NCBI RefSeq assembly: GCF_013391105.1
Contig: NZ_CP058335.1
Span: 3,682,576 to 3,746,575, forward strand
DNA: 64,000 nucleotides
Source: Natronomonas salina
GTDB lineage: Archaea; Halobacteriota; Halobacteria; Halobacteriales; Haloarculaceae
Direction of reading: 5' to 3'
A program made the position numbers and the translations under genes. Below the pieces are notes generated by a model. It saw nothing but the letters and a program-made list of their open reading frames with translations. It made no database searches and was not told where the DNA came from. Positions 14,387 to 23,250 of the stretch are shown piece by piece; position 1 is the first letter of the stretch; the number at the start of each line of letters is the position of its first letter.

Positions 14387-15481
14387 ATGGACGCGCAGGC
14401 GGTGGTGTTGCAGGCGGGGACGGGGACGCCCACGGTGAACGCGACGGAAGCGCCGGTCGACGACCTCGACGTCCCCGGCTGGCTCCCCGGCATCGTCCCC
14501 GAGGGGCTCTACCAGGTGGTGGCCGCAATCCTGCTCGTGGCCGTCGCCTACTACGTCTCGAAGCTCGCCCGCCAGATGCTGGGTCGCCGCATCGCCAGGC
14601 GGTTCCAGCGGCCGTCGGTGAGCCGGACCATCCTCCGGAGCATCCAGGTGGCGATCATGGCCGTCGCGGTGCTGACCGCGCTCACCTGGGTCGGCGTCGA
14701 CTTCAGCAACGTCGCCCTCTCGGTCGGTGTCTTCTCGGCCGTCGTGGGTATCGTCCTCGCGCCGATCATCGGGAACGTCCTCAGCGGCGTGTTCGTGCTG
14801 TCCGAACAGCCCTACGAGATCGGCGACATGATCGAACTCGAGGACACGCAGACCGCCGGATTCGTCGAGGATATCACGCTACTGTACACGAAGATTTTCA
14901 CGCTGGACAACACGTTCCTCGTGATGCCGAACGGGGCGATGCGCGAGCGCGACGTCGTCAACTACTCGGCGGAGGACACGCGCATCCGGATGACCCTGGA
15001 CGTCGGCGTCACCTACGAGAGCGACATCCCGGTGGCCCGCGAACAGCTCGAGGCCGCCGCCCGGGAGGTCGAGGGCGTCATCCAGGGCGGCCCGGACATC
15101 CGCATCGGGAGCGCGCGGTACCCGGCCTCGCCGGTCTGCTACATCCGGGAGTTCGGCGAGAGCGAGGTGCTGTTGCGGCTCCGCTACTGGGCGAGCGAAC
15201 CCTACAAGCAGACGGCGGTCCGCTCGCGGGTGCTGACCAACGCCTGGCGGCGCTTCGACGAGAAGGGCATCGAGATCCCGTATCCGCACTCCCACATGGT
15301 GTTCGACGACACCAGCGGCGAACTGCAGGTCGCGATGCGGGAGGCCGACGAGGGGGTCGCGACCCAGAAGAGCGGGGCGACGCGGCGGGCCGCCGAGCGC
15401 CGCGCGGAGGCCGAGGCGGAGATGGAGGGCGACGGGGACGGCGGTCCGGCACCCGAGAGACCGGACGACGGCGACGAGTGA
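14387..15481 (+). CDS. MscS-family mechanosensitive ion channel
   Basis: 364-aa membrane channel of the small-conductance mechanosensitive family, which releases solutes on hypo-osmotic shock. An extracellular N-terminal segment of about 45 residues is followed by helices at about 45-65 (LYQVVAAILLVAVAYYVSKL), 88-108 and the pore-lining helix 115-145 (ALSVGVFSAVVGIVLAPIIG). Next come the beta domain (QPYEIGDMIELED; VEDITLLYTKIFTLDNTFLVMPN) and an alpha/beta cytoplasmic domain (IRMTLDVGVTYESDI). The C-terminal 60 residues are a charged, probably disordered tail. The ATG at 14387 follows an A/T segment (gctttttcc) about 30 bp upstream. It is divergent from the PAC2 gene. Confidence 0.92.
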   Translation: MDAQAVVLQAGTGTPTVNATEAPVDDLDVPGWLPGIVPEGLYQVVAAILLVAVAYYVSKLARQMLGRRIARRFQRPSVSRTILRSIQVAIMAVAVLTALTWVGVDFSNVALSVGVFSAVVGIVLAPIIGNVLSGVFVLSEQPYEIGDMIELEDTQTAGFVEDITLLYTKIFTLDNTFLVMPNGAMRERDVVNYSAEDTRIRMTLDVGVTYESDIPVAREQLEAAAREVEGVIQGGPDIRIGSARYPASPVCYIREFGESEVLLRLRYWASEPYKQTAVRSRVLTNAWRRFDEKGIEIPYPHSHMVFDDTSGELQVAMREADEGVATQKSGATRRAAERRAEAEAEMEGDGDGGPAPERPDDGDE

Positions 15482-15485
15482 GCCG

Positions 15486-15887
15486 CTACGCGCTCGCGGT
15501 GATGACCTCGCAGTCGAGTTCGCTGCGGAGGTACTGCTCGACGTCGGGGTCGTCGACGAGGCGGCGGACCATCGACCGCCAGCGGCTCGCCTGCTTCTGG
15601 CCGATGACGACGAAGTCGGCGCCCTCCTCGGCGACCTCGTCGAGGATGGTCTCCTCGACCAGGAAGCCCGACCGGACGACGTAGCGGGCGTTGTCGACCC
15701 GTCCGAAGGCCCGCTCGACGGCCTGCTTGAGTTCGGTCCGCGTGACTGCCCCCTCGTTCTGGTAGAGGTTGACGTGGAGGACGGTGAGCTCGGCGTCGTG
15801 TTCGTCGGCGACGTCGATGGCCCTCCTGACCGTCGCTCGAGAGTGCTCGGAGAGCGGATAGCGTACGGGTACCACGACCAGCGTCAT
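15486..15887 (-). CDS. Universal stress protein (UspA family)
   Basis: 133-aa single-domain UspA-like protein with the alpha/beta nucleotide-binding fold: TLVVVPVRYPLSEHSRATV (strand 1 and loop), ELTVLHVNLYQ and GADFVVIGQKQASRWRSMV. The ATP-binding GxxG-9x-G(S/T) pattern of the ATP-binding Usp class is degenerate (GQKQASRW), so nucleotide binding is uncertain. It is convergent with the MscS gene (4 bp between) and may be co-transcribed with nothing else, since the nucleotidase gene upstream ends 45 bp before its start on the same strand. Confidence 0.82.
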   Translation of the reverse strand: MTLVVVPVRYPLSEHSRATVRRAIDVADEHDAELTVLHVNLYQNEGAVTRTELKQAVERAFGRVDNARYVVRSGFLVEETILDEVAEEGADFVVIGQKQASRWRSMVRRLVDDPDVEQYLRSELDCEVITASA

Positions 15888-15932
15888 TGGGTGAAGGGAG
15901 CGGAGCCGCGGGCCTCAAGGTTCCGGTTGCCG

Positions 15933-17294
15933 CTAGAGGCCGGCGCGGACGATGCGGCCGTCGAGCTCCGGGTCGACGCCGACGGTCCTGGCGTACTCGG
16001 CGAGCACCTCGTACTGGGTGTCGAGGGTCCGGTGGCGCGTCGCGTCGGTCAGCGTCGGGAACTCCTCGTCGGTGTGCAGGAGGAACTCCGTGGTCGCCAG
16101 CAGGTAACGGCCGTCGGGGTCGATCGGCCGGCCGTCGACGGTCGCCTCGACGAGCTCGTCGTCGGCGTAGTCGTAGGCGAGCTGCGCCCCCGAGACGTGG
16201 GCGTGCCACCAGTCGGACTCGCCGAACCCGGTGGTGTCGGCGGCCTCCCGGAAGGCCTCGAGCAGCTCGGTGCCGGAGAGCTCCAGGACGACGACGGGCT
16301 CTTCGAAGGGGACGAGGCTCACGAGGTCGGAGACGGTGACGTCGCCGTCGATGGCCGGGCCGGTCCGGATGCCGCCGCTGTTCTGGAGGCCGACGACGGG
16401 GACGTCGGCGTCGATGGACTCGACGGCCGCCCAGCGGTAGGCGTCGGCGACGAAGTTGCCGACCCGGCTCTCGCCGCGGAACGCCTCGCGCTCGGTCCGG
16501 CGGATGGGCTCCTCGACGCGCCCGACGACGGTCTGCAGCCCCGCTTCGTCGAGGCGCTCGCGGTAGCGGGCGGCGAGGGCCTCGTCGAGCGGCGCGGTCG
16601 CGACCGGGTGGCGCTCGACGGTCCCCGTCCCGAGGTCGACCTCGAGGACGCAGTCGCCGCCGCTGCCCGTCCGGGTGCACAGCGTGCCGTCGACGCGGTC
16701 GGCGCGCTCGGCGTGGACGTGGCCGCCGAGGACGACGTCGACGTCGGTCTCTCGGGCCAGGTCGTCGTCGCCGCGGCCGAGGTGCGAGAGCACGACGACG
16801 TGGTCGACGCCCCGGTCCCGGAGATCGGCGGTCGCCTCGGCGACGGCCTCGACGGGGTCGGCGAACTCGAGGGCCTTCGCCTCGGGGTTCGCCGAGGGGG
16901 TGGTCGGGTCCGTCACGCCCACGAAGCCGACGGACGTCCCGTCGGCGCGACGAACCGTCGCCGCGTCGACGCCAGCGAAGCGTTCGCCGTCGGCGTAGAT
17001 GTTCGCGGAGAGCCACTGCTGGGGGGACCGCTCGACGAGTTCCCGGGTGCGGGCGGCGCCGAAGTCGAAGTCGTGGTTGCCGAACGTTGAGACGGTGGGG
17101 GAGACGGCCTCGAAGAAGTCCAGGGCCTGCCCGCCGCGGGTGACCAGCGGCAGGACCCCGGGGGCGACGTTGTCGCCGGTGCCGCAGACGAGCGCGTCGT
17201 CGTCCCGCAGGGAGGAGATGAGCCCGGCGATCCGCCCGATTCGCTGGGGGTCGTCGTGGGCGTTCTCGATGTCGGAGTAGTGGAGGAGCCGCAC
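15933..17294 (-). CDS. 5'-nucleotidase/UshA-type metallophosphatase
   Basis: 453-aa protein with a calcineurin-like metallophosphatase domain (residues ~1-230) and a C-terminal 5'-nucleotidase substrate-binding domain (~250-450). Metal motifs: RLLHYSDIENAHDD, GTGDNVAPG, FGNHDFDFG, VLSHLG and GGHVHAE. The C-terminal domain shows VGNFVADAYRW and LQNSGGIRTGPAIDGDVTVSD. No signal peptide is visible, so it probably acts in the cytoplasm on nucleotides or sugar nucleotides. The GTG at 17294 (VRLLHYSD) is preferred over the upstream TTG at 17321. It is divergent from the zinc-ribbon-like gene at 17372. Confidence 0.88.
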   Translation of the reverse strand: MRLLHYSDIENAHDDPQRIGRIAGLISSLRDDDALVCGTGDNVAPGVLPLVTRGGQALDFFEAVSPTVSTFGNHDFDFGAARTRELVERSPQQWLSANIYADGERFAGVDAATVRRADGTSVGFVGVTDPTTPSANPEAKALEFADPVEAVAEATADLRDRGVDHVVVLSHLGRGDDDLARETDVDVVLGGHVHAERADRVDGTLCTRTGSGGDCVLEVDLGTGTVERHPVATAPLDEALAARYRERLDEAGLQTVVGRVEEPIRRTEREAFRGESRVGNFVADAYRWAAVESIDADVPVVGLQNSGGIRTGPAIDGDVTVSDLVSLVPFEEPVVVLELSGTELLEAFREAADTTGFGESDWWHAHVSGAQLAYDYADDELVEATVDGRPIDPDGRYLLATTEFLLHTDEEFPTLTDATRHRTLDTQYEVLAEYARTVGVDPELDGRIVRAGL

Positions 17295-17371
17295 GGGGGG
17301 TCGTACGACGGGCGGCCGCAAAACCGTGTCGAGACCGTGACCGTTTTGCAGCCGCGGGGTCGACGTGGCGT

Positions 17372-17608
17372 ATGGAGGAGCGAACCGGTCCGGACGGCGA
17401 GACGCTGTACCTCTCCCAGGAGGTCGAGCGGGGGAACAAGGGGCCGTTCCGCGTCGTCTACGCCGACCCGGACTCCGAGCGCCGCTGGGGCTTCTTCTGT
17501 ACGAACTGCGAGTCCTTCGACAACGCGGTCGACTCGATGGGTCGCATCCAGTGCAACAGCTGTTCGAACTTCCACAAGGCCGAGGAGTGGGACGCCGCCC
17601 ACGAGTAA
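17372..17608 (+). CDS. Small haloarchaeal zinc-binding protein (DUF5816-like)
   Basis: 78-aa protein with two CxxC pairs, FFCTNCESFDNAVDSMGRI and CNSCSNFHKAEEWDAAHE, forming a probable zinc ribbon. The N-terminus carries GETLYLSQEVERGNKGPFRVVYAD. The pattern matches a conserved small haloarchaeal family that I recall as DUF5816 (number not checked). The ATG at 17372 lies 77 bp from the divergent nucleotidase start. Role unknown. Confidence 0.75.
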   Translation: MEERTGPDGETLYLSQEVERGNKGPFRVVYADPDSERRWGFFCTNCESFDNAVDSMGRIQCNSCSNFHKAEEWDAAHE

Positions 17609-17733
17609 GACACGTTACATCTCTCGGCAGTACCGCTGGACGTCGGCCGTCCGTCGGACACCAGTTCGGACACAGGTCACCGTGCGGGTACGTACCAATC
17701 TTTATCTCTCGTCGCGCGAAACCCCACTAGTGA

Positions 17734-18048
17734 ATGGGAGCTGTTAGCACATCTCTCGACGAGGAGGCTCGATCCATCTTCACCGACCTCGGCTACGAGG
17801 TGACCGAGGAGGGCGAGGAACTCCGCGCCGAGCGCAAGTGGCGAACCGTCCACGTTACGACCGCAGACCCCGAGGAGGCGTCCGCCCACGGGGGGCTCCG
17901 GTGCTTCGTCGCCCGCGAGGACCGCGCCGGCGACGTGCAGGATAGACTTCTCTCGCTGGAACCGGAGTACGACTGGGCCGTAATCAGCGTCGACGGCGAC
18001 GACTACCGCGTCCTCCACCCGAGCGCCGACGTGTTACCGGCGCCGTAG
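17734..18048 (+). CDS. Small haloarchaeal protein (DUF7116-like)
   Basis: 104-aa acidic protein with an alpha/beta pattern: MGAVSTSLDEEARSIFTDLG, EVTEEGEELRAERKWRTVHV, GGLRCFVAREDRAGDVQDRL and YDWAVISVDGDDYRVLHP. A TATA-like ctttatc at 17700-17706 lies 30 bp before the ATG, so the transcript is leaderless. The 3' end overlaps the convergent aminotransferase gene by 15 bp. The family is conserved in haloarchaea; no function is known to me and the DUF number is from memory. Confidence 0.75.
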   Translation: MGAVSTSLDEEARSIFTDLGYEVTEEGEELRAERKWRTVHVTTADPEEASAHGGLRCFVAREDRAGDVQDRLLSLEPEYDWAVISVDGDDYRVLHPSADVLPAP

Positions 18049-19218
18049 CGTCTCGACGGCCGCCGCGACGCCCGCGCCGGCCTCGACGTTAACGTCGGCG
18101 TCCGCCAGCGTCTCGCCGAGCGCCCCGAGGGTCTCCAGGATGGGGCCGCGGCGGGCGCCGTGACCCATGCAGCCGACGCGGATGGCCTCCTCGGCGAAGG
18201 CGCCCAGGCCGGTTGCGATCTCGACGTCGTGTTCGTCCCGCATCGTCTCGACGACCGAGCCGGGGGTCAGTCCGGTTGGTAGGCGCGCGGTGATGAGGCT
18301 CGGCAGTCGGGCGTCCTCGTCGACGACCGGTTCGAGGCCGAGCGCCCACAGCCCCTCCTGCAGCGCCGCCGAGACGCGGCGGTGCCGCTCCCAGCGGGCC
18401 TCCAGGCCCTCCTCGTCGACCAGCCGGAGCGCCTCGCGGAGCGCGTAGACGTTGTTGATCGGGGCGGTGTGGTGGTAGGCCCGCTCCTCGCCCCAGTACT
18501 CGTCGAGCAGCGAGAGGTCGAGGTACCACGAGCGGACGGGTTCCTCGCGGCCGCGGATCTTCTCCATCGCGTCGGCGTTGACCGACAGCGGGCTGGCGCC
18601 CGGGGGACACGAGAGGCACTTCTGGGCGGCCGAGTAGGCGACGTCGACGCCCCACTCGTCCATCCGGAACTCGACGCCGCCGAGGGAGGTGACGCAGTCG
18701 GCGACGACGAGCGCGCCGTGGTCGTGGGCGGCCTCGGTGACGGCGCGCATCTCCGGCTGGAGGACGCCGGTCGACGTCTCGGCGTGGACGACGCCGACGA
18801 CGTCGGGGTCGTGTTGCTCGCAGGCGTCGCGGAGCTCCTCGGGGTCGAGCGGCTCGCCCCACGGGACGGTCAGTCGCTCGACGTCGCCGCCGGCGCGCCG
18901 GACCATCTCCGCCATCCGGTCGCCGAAGTAGCCGTTGCCGGGGACGAGTGCGGTGTCGCCGGGTTCGACGAGGTTGCCGACGGCGGCCTCCATGGCGGCC
19001 GACCCGGTGCCGCTGACCGGTATCGTCCACTGGTTGTCGGTGCCGAAGGCCTCGCGGAGGAGCGCCTGGGTGTCGTCCATGACCGCCAGGAAGGCGGGGT
19101 CGAGGTGTCCGACGGGCGGGGTTCCGAACGCGCGGAGGACGCGGGGGTGCGTCTCGCTCGGGCCAGGGCCCATGAGCAGGCGGTCCGGTGGCTGCAACTC
19201 GCCGACGTCGGAGTCCAT
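18034..19218 (-). CDS. Class V PLP-dependent aminotransferase (serine/alanine-glyoxylate type)
   Basis: 394-aa PLP enzyme of the alanine-glyoxylate/serine-pyruvate aminotransferase group. N-terminus [17 protein letters not shown] is the family hallmark; [20 protein letters not shown] binds the cofactor phosphate; [21 protein letters not shown] and the PLP lysine in [19 protein letters not shown] follow; the C-terminal domain carries GCMGHGA. It may convert glyoxylate or pyruvate with serine or alanine as donor; the exact pair is not readable. The ATG at 19218 is chosen because it yields the conserved N-terminus. It is divergent from dodecin with 121 bp between starts. Confidence 0.92.
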   Translation of the reverse strand: MDSDVGELQPPDRLLMGPGPSETHPRVLRAFGTPPVGHLDPAFLAVMDDTQALLREAFGTDNQWTIPVSGTGSAAMEAAVGNLVEPGDTALVPGNGYFGDRMAEMVRRAGGDVERLTVPWGEPLDPEELRDACEQHDPDVVGVVHAETSTGVLQPEMRAVTEAAHDHGALVVADCVTSLGGVEFRMDEWGVDVAYSAAQKCLSCPPGASPLSVNADAMEKIRGREEPVRSWYLDLSLLDEYWGEERAYHHTAPINNVYALREALRLVDEEGLEARWERHRRVSAALQEGLWALGLEPVVDEDARLPSLITARLPTGLTPGSVVETMRDEHDVEIATGLGAFAEEAIRVGCMGHGARRGPILETLGALGETLADADVNVEAGAGVAAAVETLRRR

Positions 19219-19339
19219 GGGGCAACCGTGGACGGGCCGGCACAAAAGGCGTGCGAAACTCGAGACGCATCGTGAAAAGGTTCCAGTCCCGACACGTCAG
19301 GGTACCTTTACTAGGCAGGGGCGCGAACCCCTAGCCGCG

Positions 19340-19537
19340 ATGGTCTACAAGAAGATCACGCTCATCGGTACGAGCGACGAGAGCTTCGACGCGGCTGTCG
19401 ACGACGCCCTCGACCGGGCAGAGAACACGCTCGACAACATCTACTGGGCGGAGGTCGAGGAGATGGGCGTCGAGATCGCGTCGGCCGAGGGTCGCGAGTA
19501 CCAGGCCGAGGTCGAAGTCGCGTTCGAACTCGAGTAA
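19340..19537 (+). CDS. Dodecin (flavin-binding dodecamer)
   Basis: 65-aa dodecin, a flavin storage and quenching protein that assembles into a hollow dodecamer. In Halobacterium salinarum dodecin the flavin stacks against Trp36 and hydrogen-bonds with Gln55. Both residues are at exactly these positions here (NIYWAEV and EYQAEVEV). The fold is complete: strand [11 protein letters not shown], helix [17 protein letters not shown], then two long strands. A TATA-like segment (acctttac, about 19303-19310) lies about 33 bp upstream of the ATG. A short perfect hairpin after the stop may end the transcript. The 65-aa length matches the family. Confidence 0.95.
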   Translation: MVYKKITLIGTSDESFDAAVDDALDRAENTLDNIYWAEVEEMGVEIASAEGREYQAEVEVAFELE

Positions 19538-19546
19538 CCATCGCGG

Positions 19547-19563
19547 CCTCGCGCTGCGCGAGG
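19547..19563 (+). terminator. Hairpin after dodecin gene
   Basis: The sequence cctcgcg-ctg-cgcgagg forms a perfect 7-bp stem with a 3-nt loop, beginning 9 bp after the dodecin stop codon. No T-run follows directly, so a role in termination or 3'-end protection is only suggested by position. Confidence 0.35.
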
Positions 19564-19694
19564 GGAAGGAGCAACCCGGTGTGCCATCACGGCACGACGG
19601 GATTCTTGGATACGGCCTTCCGGAGTGACGACACTATCGAACGGTCGGAAGAAGTGGACTCGAACGGTCCGAAACAGCTCAGGCGCGTCCCCGA

Positions 19695-20069
19695 TCAGGT
19701 CCGGAACGACTCGCCGCAGCCGCACTCGCTCTCGACGTTGGGGTTCTCGACGTGGAAGCCGGCGCCCTGCAGGCCGCCCTCGAAGTCCAGGACGGAGCCC
19801 TCGACGTACTTCTGGCTCGCGGGGTCGACGAACACCCGGAGCCCGTGGTGTTCCGTAATCGCGTCGTCCTCTTCCGGTTCGAGGTCGAAGCGGAGGCCGT
19901 AGGAGAGGCCCGCGCAGCCGCCCTGCTGGACGAACAGCCGCAGTCCGGCCTCGTCCGGGTCGTACCCCTCGCCGTCGATGAGGTCGAGGGCCTGTTCGGC
20001 GGCCTCCTCGGTCACGACGACCGGCTCCCCCGTCTCGCCCGCCTCGCCCGAGTCCACGGTCTGGCTCAT
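19695..20069 (-). CDS. A-type iron-sulfur carrier (HesB/IscA/SufA family)
   Basis: 124-aa carrier that receives Fe-S clusters from the scaffold and passes them to apoproteins. The three conserved cysteines are present: GGCAGLSYGL in the middle and ESECGCGESF at the C-terminus. The body has ITEHHGLRVFVDPASQKYVEGSVLDF in family order. The ATG at 20069 (MSQTVDSGE) gives a short acidic extension before the domain; a start at 20159 would add 30 unrelated residues. It stands alone; suf genes are not in the window. Confidence 0.92.
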   Translation of the reverse strand: MSQTVDSGEAGETGEPVVVTEEAAEQALDLIDGEGYDPDEAGLRLFVQQGGCAGLSYGLRFDLEPEEDDAITEHHGLRVFVDPASQKYVEGSVLDFEGGLQGAGFHVENPNVESECGCGESFRT

Positions 20070-20249
20070 GCCCCATGGTATCCCTTCGACGTGCATAACA
20101 CTGACGGGCCGGCTCACCGCTCGAAGGGTTCCGGCAGGCCCGCCCGATTCTACGAACACATCTGACTTCCGATAGTCCTATGCGAGGGCTCGTGACTATC
20201 ACGGGTCGCGAAACCGCTATAGCCTCGTCGAACCTATAATAGGCGTAAC

Positions 20250-20486
20250 ATGAACAAGCACTTCGAAGACACCAGATACTACCTCGTGCGCGCGGCCCAG
20301 ACGACGAAGGCCGGCCTCGACGAGGAACTCGAGCCCCTCCGGTCGCGAGTGGCCTCCCTCCGGGGTCGGGACGAGCCCGACGCCGAGCCGAGCCGCCTGG
20401 ACCGGGTTCGCCGAGAACTCGGCGAACTGGGGACGACGCTCCGCAGCAAGCTTGAGCGCGTCCGCCCGCCGCGCGCGACCCGGTGA
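20250..20486 (+). CDS. Small haloarchaeal coiled protein (DUF7553-like)
   Basis: 78-aa, highly charged, predicted largely alpha-helical protein. It begins MNKHFEDTRYYLVRAAQTTK and continues with a likely coiled helix (RLDRVRRELGELGTTLRSKLERV). The N-terminal pattern is shared by a conserved small haloarchaeal family (recalled as DUF7553, not checked). A TATA-like ctataatagg lies only about 15 bp before the ATG, and a second box (gctatag, about 20213) is better spaced for a leaderless start. It lies 50 bp upstream of tRNA-Val. Role unknown. Confidence 0.7.
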   Translation: MNKHFEDTRYYLVRAAQTTKAGLDEELEPLRSRVASLRGRDEPDAEPSRLDRVRRELGELGTTLRSKLERVRPPRATR

Positions 20487-20536
20487 GTCGTCGGTTGAAA
20501 AGGGTTAAGTCCGGTGACCCGGTAATTCCGCCCGCC

Positions 20537-20610
20537 GGGTCGGTGGTCTAGTTGGTTATGACACCTCCTTCACACGGAGGAAGTCGGCGGTTCGAATCCG
20601 CCCCGACCCA
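20537..20610 (+). tRNA. tRNA-Val (anticodon CAC)
   Basis: A 74-nt cloverleaf without intron. The acceptor stem gggtcgg pairs with ccgaccc and the discriminator is A. The anticodon stem ctcct... closes a loop ttcacac with anticodon CAC, giving valine. The T arm ggcggttcgaatccgcc is canonical. The CCA tail is not encoded, as usual in haloarchaea. Confidence 0.95.
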
Positions 20611-20706
20611 TCCGCTCGCTTCGTTCTCGTGAAGGAGATAATCCCACCAAGCACCGTACGGTCCGTCTCTTCCCGGGCCTCCCGTAGGGCAGCGGGCGTC
20701 CCGATA

Positions 20707-20877
20707 TCAGTTGGCGATGAACCGGGCGATCCAGACGATCGGGATCACCGGGATGGCCAGTCCGGTCACCAGGAGCACGATGGCGATCACGATCTTCTCG
20801 GTTCGACCCGACTCGTGCCAGATCGAGTGCCACATGTCGTCGATCGCCTGTGCCGTCCGCTGGACGAGTCCTGCCAT
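20707..20877 (-). CDS. Small membrane protein, 56 aa
   Basis: A 56-residue protein on the minus strand: an amphipathic N-terminus (MAGLVQRTAQAIDDMWHSIW) followed by charged HESGRTEKIV and a long hydrophobic C-terminal segment (IAIVLLVTGLAIPVIPIVWI) ending in ARFIAN. This looks like a one-helix membrane peptide of the kind widespread but uncharacterised in haloarchaea. The gene is the next one downstream on the minus strand after the 20955-21527 gene and ends 97 bp from tRNA-Val. Confidence 0.55.
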   Translation of the reverse strand: MAGLVQRTAQAIDDMWHSIWHESGRTEKIVIAIVLLVTGLAIPVIPIVWIARFIAN

Positions 20878-20954
20878 ACGTGCCACTAAGGTATAGAGAC
20901 GGAAAACCCCGGGGCTTGCACAGGAACCGTCCGCGATAGTTCCGCCGGCGACGC

Positions 20955-21527
20955 CTAGTAGTACATCGGGTCGGCGTCGGGTTCGAGGTCCGTATCGGGC
21001 GTCTCGACGACGCCGTCGGGTTCGTCGGCCGGGGGTTCGTAGCGCTGCTCGGCGTCCTCACCGTCGTAGGAGTCGAAGAACGCGGTCGAGGCGACGAGCC
21101 TGAAGCTGTTCTCGCCGGTCCGCTCGACGGGGTAGGTCTCGTACTCGGCGTCCACGTCGGGGTGGACCCACCGGTTGAGCTCCTCGGCCGGGAAGCCCTC
21201 GACCCAGGTGTCGGTCTCCCGGTCGTCGATTGTGAAGGAGATCGGGTCGTCGGCCACCTCCTCGACGCCCCACATCATGCAGGCGACCTTCGCGCCGCCG
21301 CTCCCGATCGCCGGACCGAGCGGGACGACGACCACGTAGTCGTCGCCGCCTGGGGTCCGCTCCCGGAGGACGGGTTCGTTGATCGGGAGGTGGAGGCCCA
21401 GTCGGTTGAGGGCCTTCATCGTCAGCAGTCCGGCCTGCCGGTTCTCGTCGAACTCGTCGAGCGAGATGGCGGCGGTGCCGTCGGTCGTCTGGTCGGTTTC
21501 GTCCGCGGGGTCGGGTGTGGTGCTCAT
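20955..21527 (-). CDS. Hypothetical haloarchaeal protein with structured leader
   Basis: 190-aa acidic soluble protein not assigned to a known family. The central part reads as alternating strands and loops (DDYVVVVPLGPAIGSGGAKV, MMWGVEEVADDPISFTIDDR, SFRLVASTAFFDSY), flanked by acidic, proline-rich disordered ends. The C-terminus is DADPMYY. The ATG at 21527 is preceded by a GAGG Shine-Dalgarno-like element and by a strong inverted repeat at 21549-21583, so unlike most neighbours this mRNA probably has a leader of about 90 nt. Function unknown. Confidence 0.6.
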   Translation of the reverse strand: MSTTPDPADETDQTTDGTAAISLDEFDENRQAGLLTMKALNRLGLHLPINEPVLRERTPGGDDYVVVVPLGPAIGSGGAKVACMMWGVEEVADDPISFTIDDRETDTWVEGFPAEELNRWVHPDVDAEYETYPVERTGENSFRLVASTAFFDSYDGEDAEQRYEPPADEPDGVVETPDTDLEPDADPMYY

Positions 21528-21548
21528 GGTTCGCCTCGGTGTGTTGGA

Positions 21549-21583
21549 CTCCAGCGGGTGACCGGAAGGGTCACGCGCTGGAG
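21549..21583 (-). promoter_or_regulatory. 35-nt inverted repeat in the leader of the 20955-21527 gene
   Basis: Arms of 8 bp (ctccagcg/cgctggag) and 6 bp (gtgacc/ggtcac), separated by one G-G mismatch, surround a 5-nt loop (ggaag on the plus strand). It lies 21 bp upstream of the start codon. The nearest TATA-like box on the minus strand is at about 21641-21649, so the repeat would be transcribed as a hairpin in the leader, or act as an operator downstream of the start site. Confidence 0.5.
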
Positions 21584-21786
21584 CGGTGCGTCGAGAGCTG
21601 CGGCCGAGTAGACACGGTAACGTGCCTCACCCGGTCGCCCTGCTATACAGTCGGTCCGGGAAGCGGTTAAAAACGTGGCCCGGCACAGCGAGTGACCCGG
21701 GCTGCGGTCGACGCGCCGGACCGGATTGCGGCTGGAGTGACGGACCGGACTGCGGCTCGTCGACGAGGCTGGGTTTCCTTCGCGAC

Positions 21787-23106
21787 CTACTCGCCCCTGG
21801 GAGTGTAGTCGACGACCACGTCCGGCGTCCGGGCCTCGACGAGGGGACCCGTCGGCAGGTGCAGCGCCGACTCCGCCCGGACGCTGTCCAGGGCCTCCAG
21901 CGCGTCGACGACCGGCGGCGGGTCGGTCCCGATCGGGTAGGCGACCGTGACGACGATCCGTTCGGGCTGACGGGGCGGGATCGGGTCCGAGTACTCCACC
22001 TCCACGTCGACGAGCGTGAGGTCGGCGTACTGGGGGGACTCGACGACCTCGGTGATGTCGTCGTGGACGTCCTCCTCGTAGGCGCCCGTTCGGTAGGTGT
22101 CGTAGGTGACGCCGCCGAGGAACGCCGAGAGGGCGACCACCGCCACGACGAGAGTGACGACCCGACGCGTCGTGGCCAGGCGGGCTTCGTTCTCCTCGGA
22201 CCAGCTCTCCGGGCGGTAGCCCTTGTACCAGAGGACGACGAGGCTTGCGATGTTGATCGTGAGGATGTTGACGAGTACGAGGAGCCCAGCGGCGAGGGCG
22301 ATTCCCGGCTCCCCCCACGCGACCCCGATGCCGGCGACCCCGAGCGGCGGGACGAGCGCGGCGGCGATCATGACGCCGACGAGCGCGGCTGACGTGCCTG
22401 CTGTGAGCGTCCAGGCCCCCGCGACGCCGGCCCCGAGGGCGATGACCAGCGAGAGCAGGTCCGGGGTGAGTCGCCCCCGGATCTCCGAGATGGCGTAGAG
22501 GTCGAGCATCGGCGAGACGAGGCCCGTCCGCCTGACGGCGAAGGCGAACAGCGCAGCGGTGAGGACCCCGGCACCGAGGCCGATGGCCTGGAGCTTGATT
22601 CCCCGGCGGAACAGCGCGCGGTCGTCGATGACTGTCCCGACGCTCGCGCCGAGGGCGGGGCCGATGAGCGGCGCGATGACCATCGAGCCGACGACGACCG
22701 CCGGTGAGTCGAGCAGCAGGCCGGCGGTGGCGACGACCACGCTCATGACCGTCATCACGAGGTACGTGCTGAAGCTCGGGGTGAGGTCCTTCGCCTGCGC
22801 CTGCAGCTCCTCGCGAGAGATACGTGGCGTGTTCTGGCCGTACTGCTGTTCGAGTTCGTCGAACTGCTTGGAGATAACGGTCTCGGCCTCGACGATGACC
22901 GTGTAGGAGTCCTCGTCGATGCCCGTATCCCGAATCTCGTCGAGCACCGACTCGACCGCGTCCATCGGGAGGGGGAAGGTGATGACGACCGAGGGTTCGT
23001 CGCGGCTCTCCTCCTGGATGAGCGTGTAGTCGATTCCTTCGTCCTCGAGGGCGCCCTCGACCGCGTCGCGCTTGGATTTCGGGATAAGGATCTCGACGAG
23101 TCGCAC
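21787..23106 (-). CDS. TIGR00341/DUF389 family membrane protein
   Basis: 439-aa protein of the TIGR00341/DUF389 family. The N-terminal ~120 residues are soluble (RLVEILIPKSKRDAVEGALEDE, VVITFPLPMDAVESVLDEI). Then come about six membrane helices with the family pattern SPAVVVGSMVIAPLIGPALG and GVMIAAALVPPLGVAGIGVA, and a soluble C-terminal domain (VEVEYSDPIPPRQPERIVVT). The GTG at 23106 (VRLVEILIP) matches the usual family start; an upstream start at 23241 would add 45 poorly conserved residues. Function in archaea is unclear; a transport role is often assumed. Confidence 0.85.
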   Translation of the reverse strand: MRLVEILIPKSKRDAVEGALEDEGIDYTLIQEESRDEPSVVITFPLPMDAVESVLDEIRDTGIDEDSYTVIVEAETVISKQFDELEQQYGQNTPRISREELQAQAKDLTPSFSTYLVMTVMSVVVATAGLLLDSPAVVVGSMVIAPLIGPALGASVGTVIDDRALFRRGIKLQAIGLGAGVLTAALFAFAVRRTGLVSPMLDLYAISEIRGRLTPDLLSLVIALGAGVAGAWTLTAGTSAALVGVMIAAALVPPLGVAGIGVAWGEPGIALAAGLLVLVNILTINIASLVVLWYKGYRPESWSEENEARLATTRRVVTLVVAVVALSAFLGGVTYDTYRTGAYEEDVHDDITEVVESPQYADLTLVDVEVEYSDPIPPRQPERIVVTVAYPIGTDPPPVVDALEALDSVRAESALHLPTGPLVEARTPDVVVDYTPRGE

Positions 23107-23250
23107 GGCGAATAATCGGTCCAGCGCGTGATAACGGTCCGCAATGACGGAACCAGACGGTAGCAACGTGGTAGTTAGGCCCCTGGCGAGACGGGTGCAG
23201 CGACCGCCCACAACCCGCCACTTTTCACCCGCTGGCGGCATCCCGTACGT

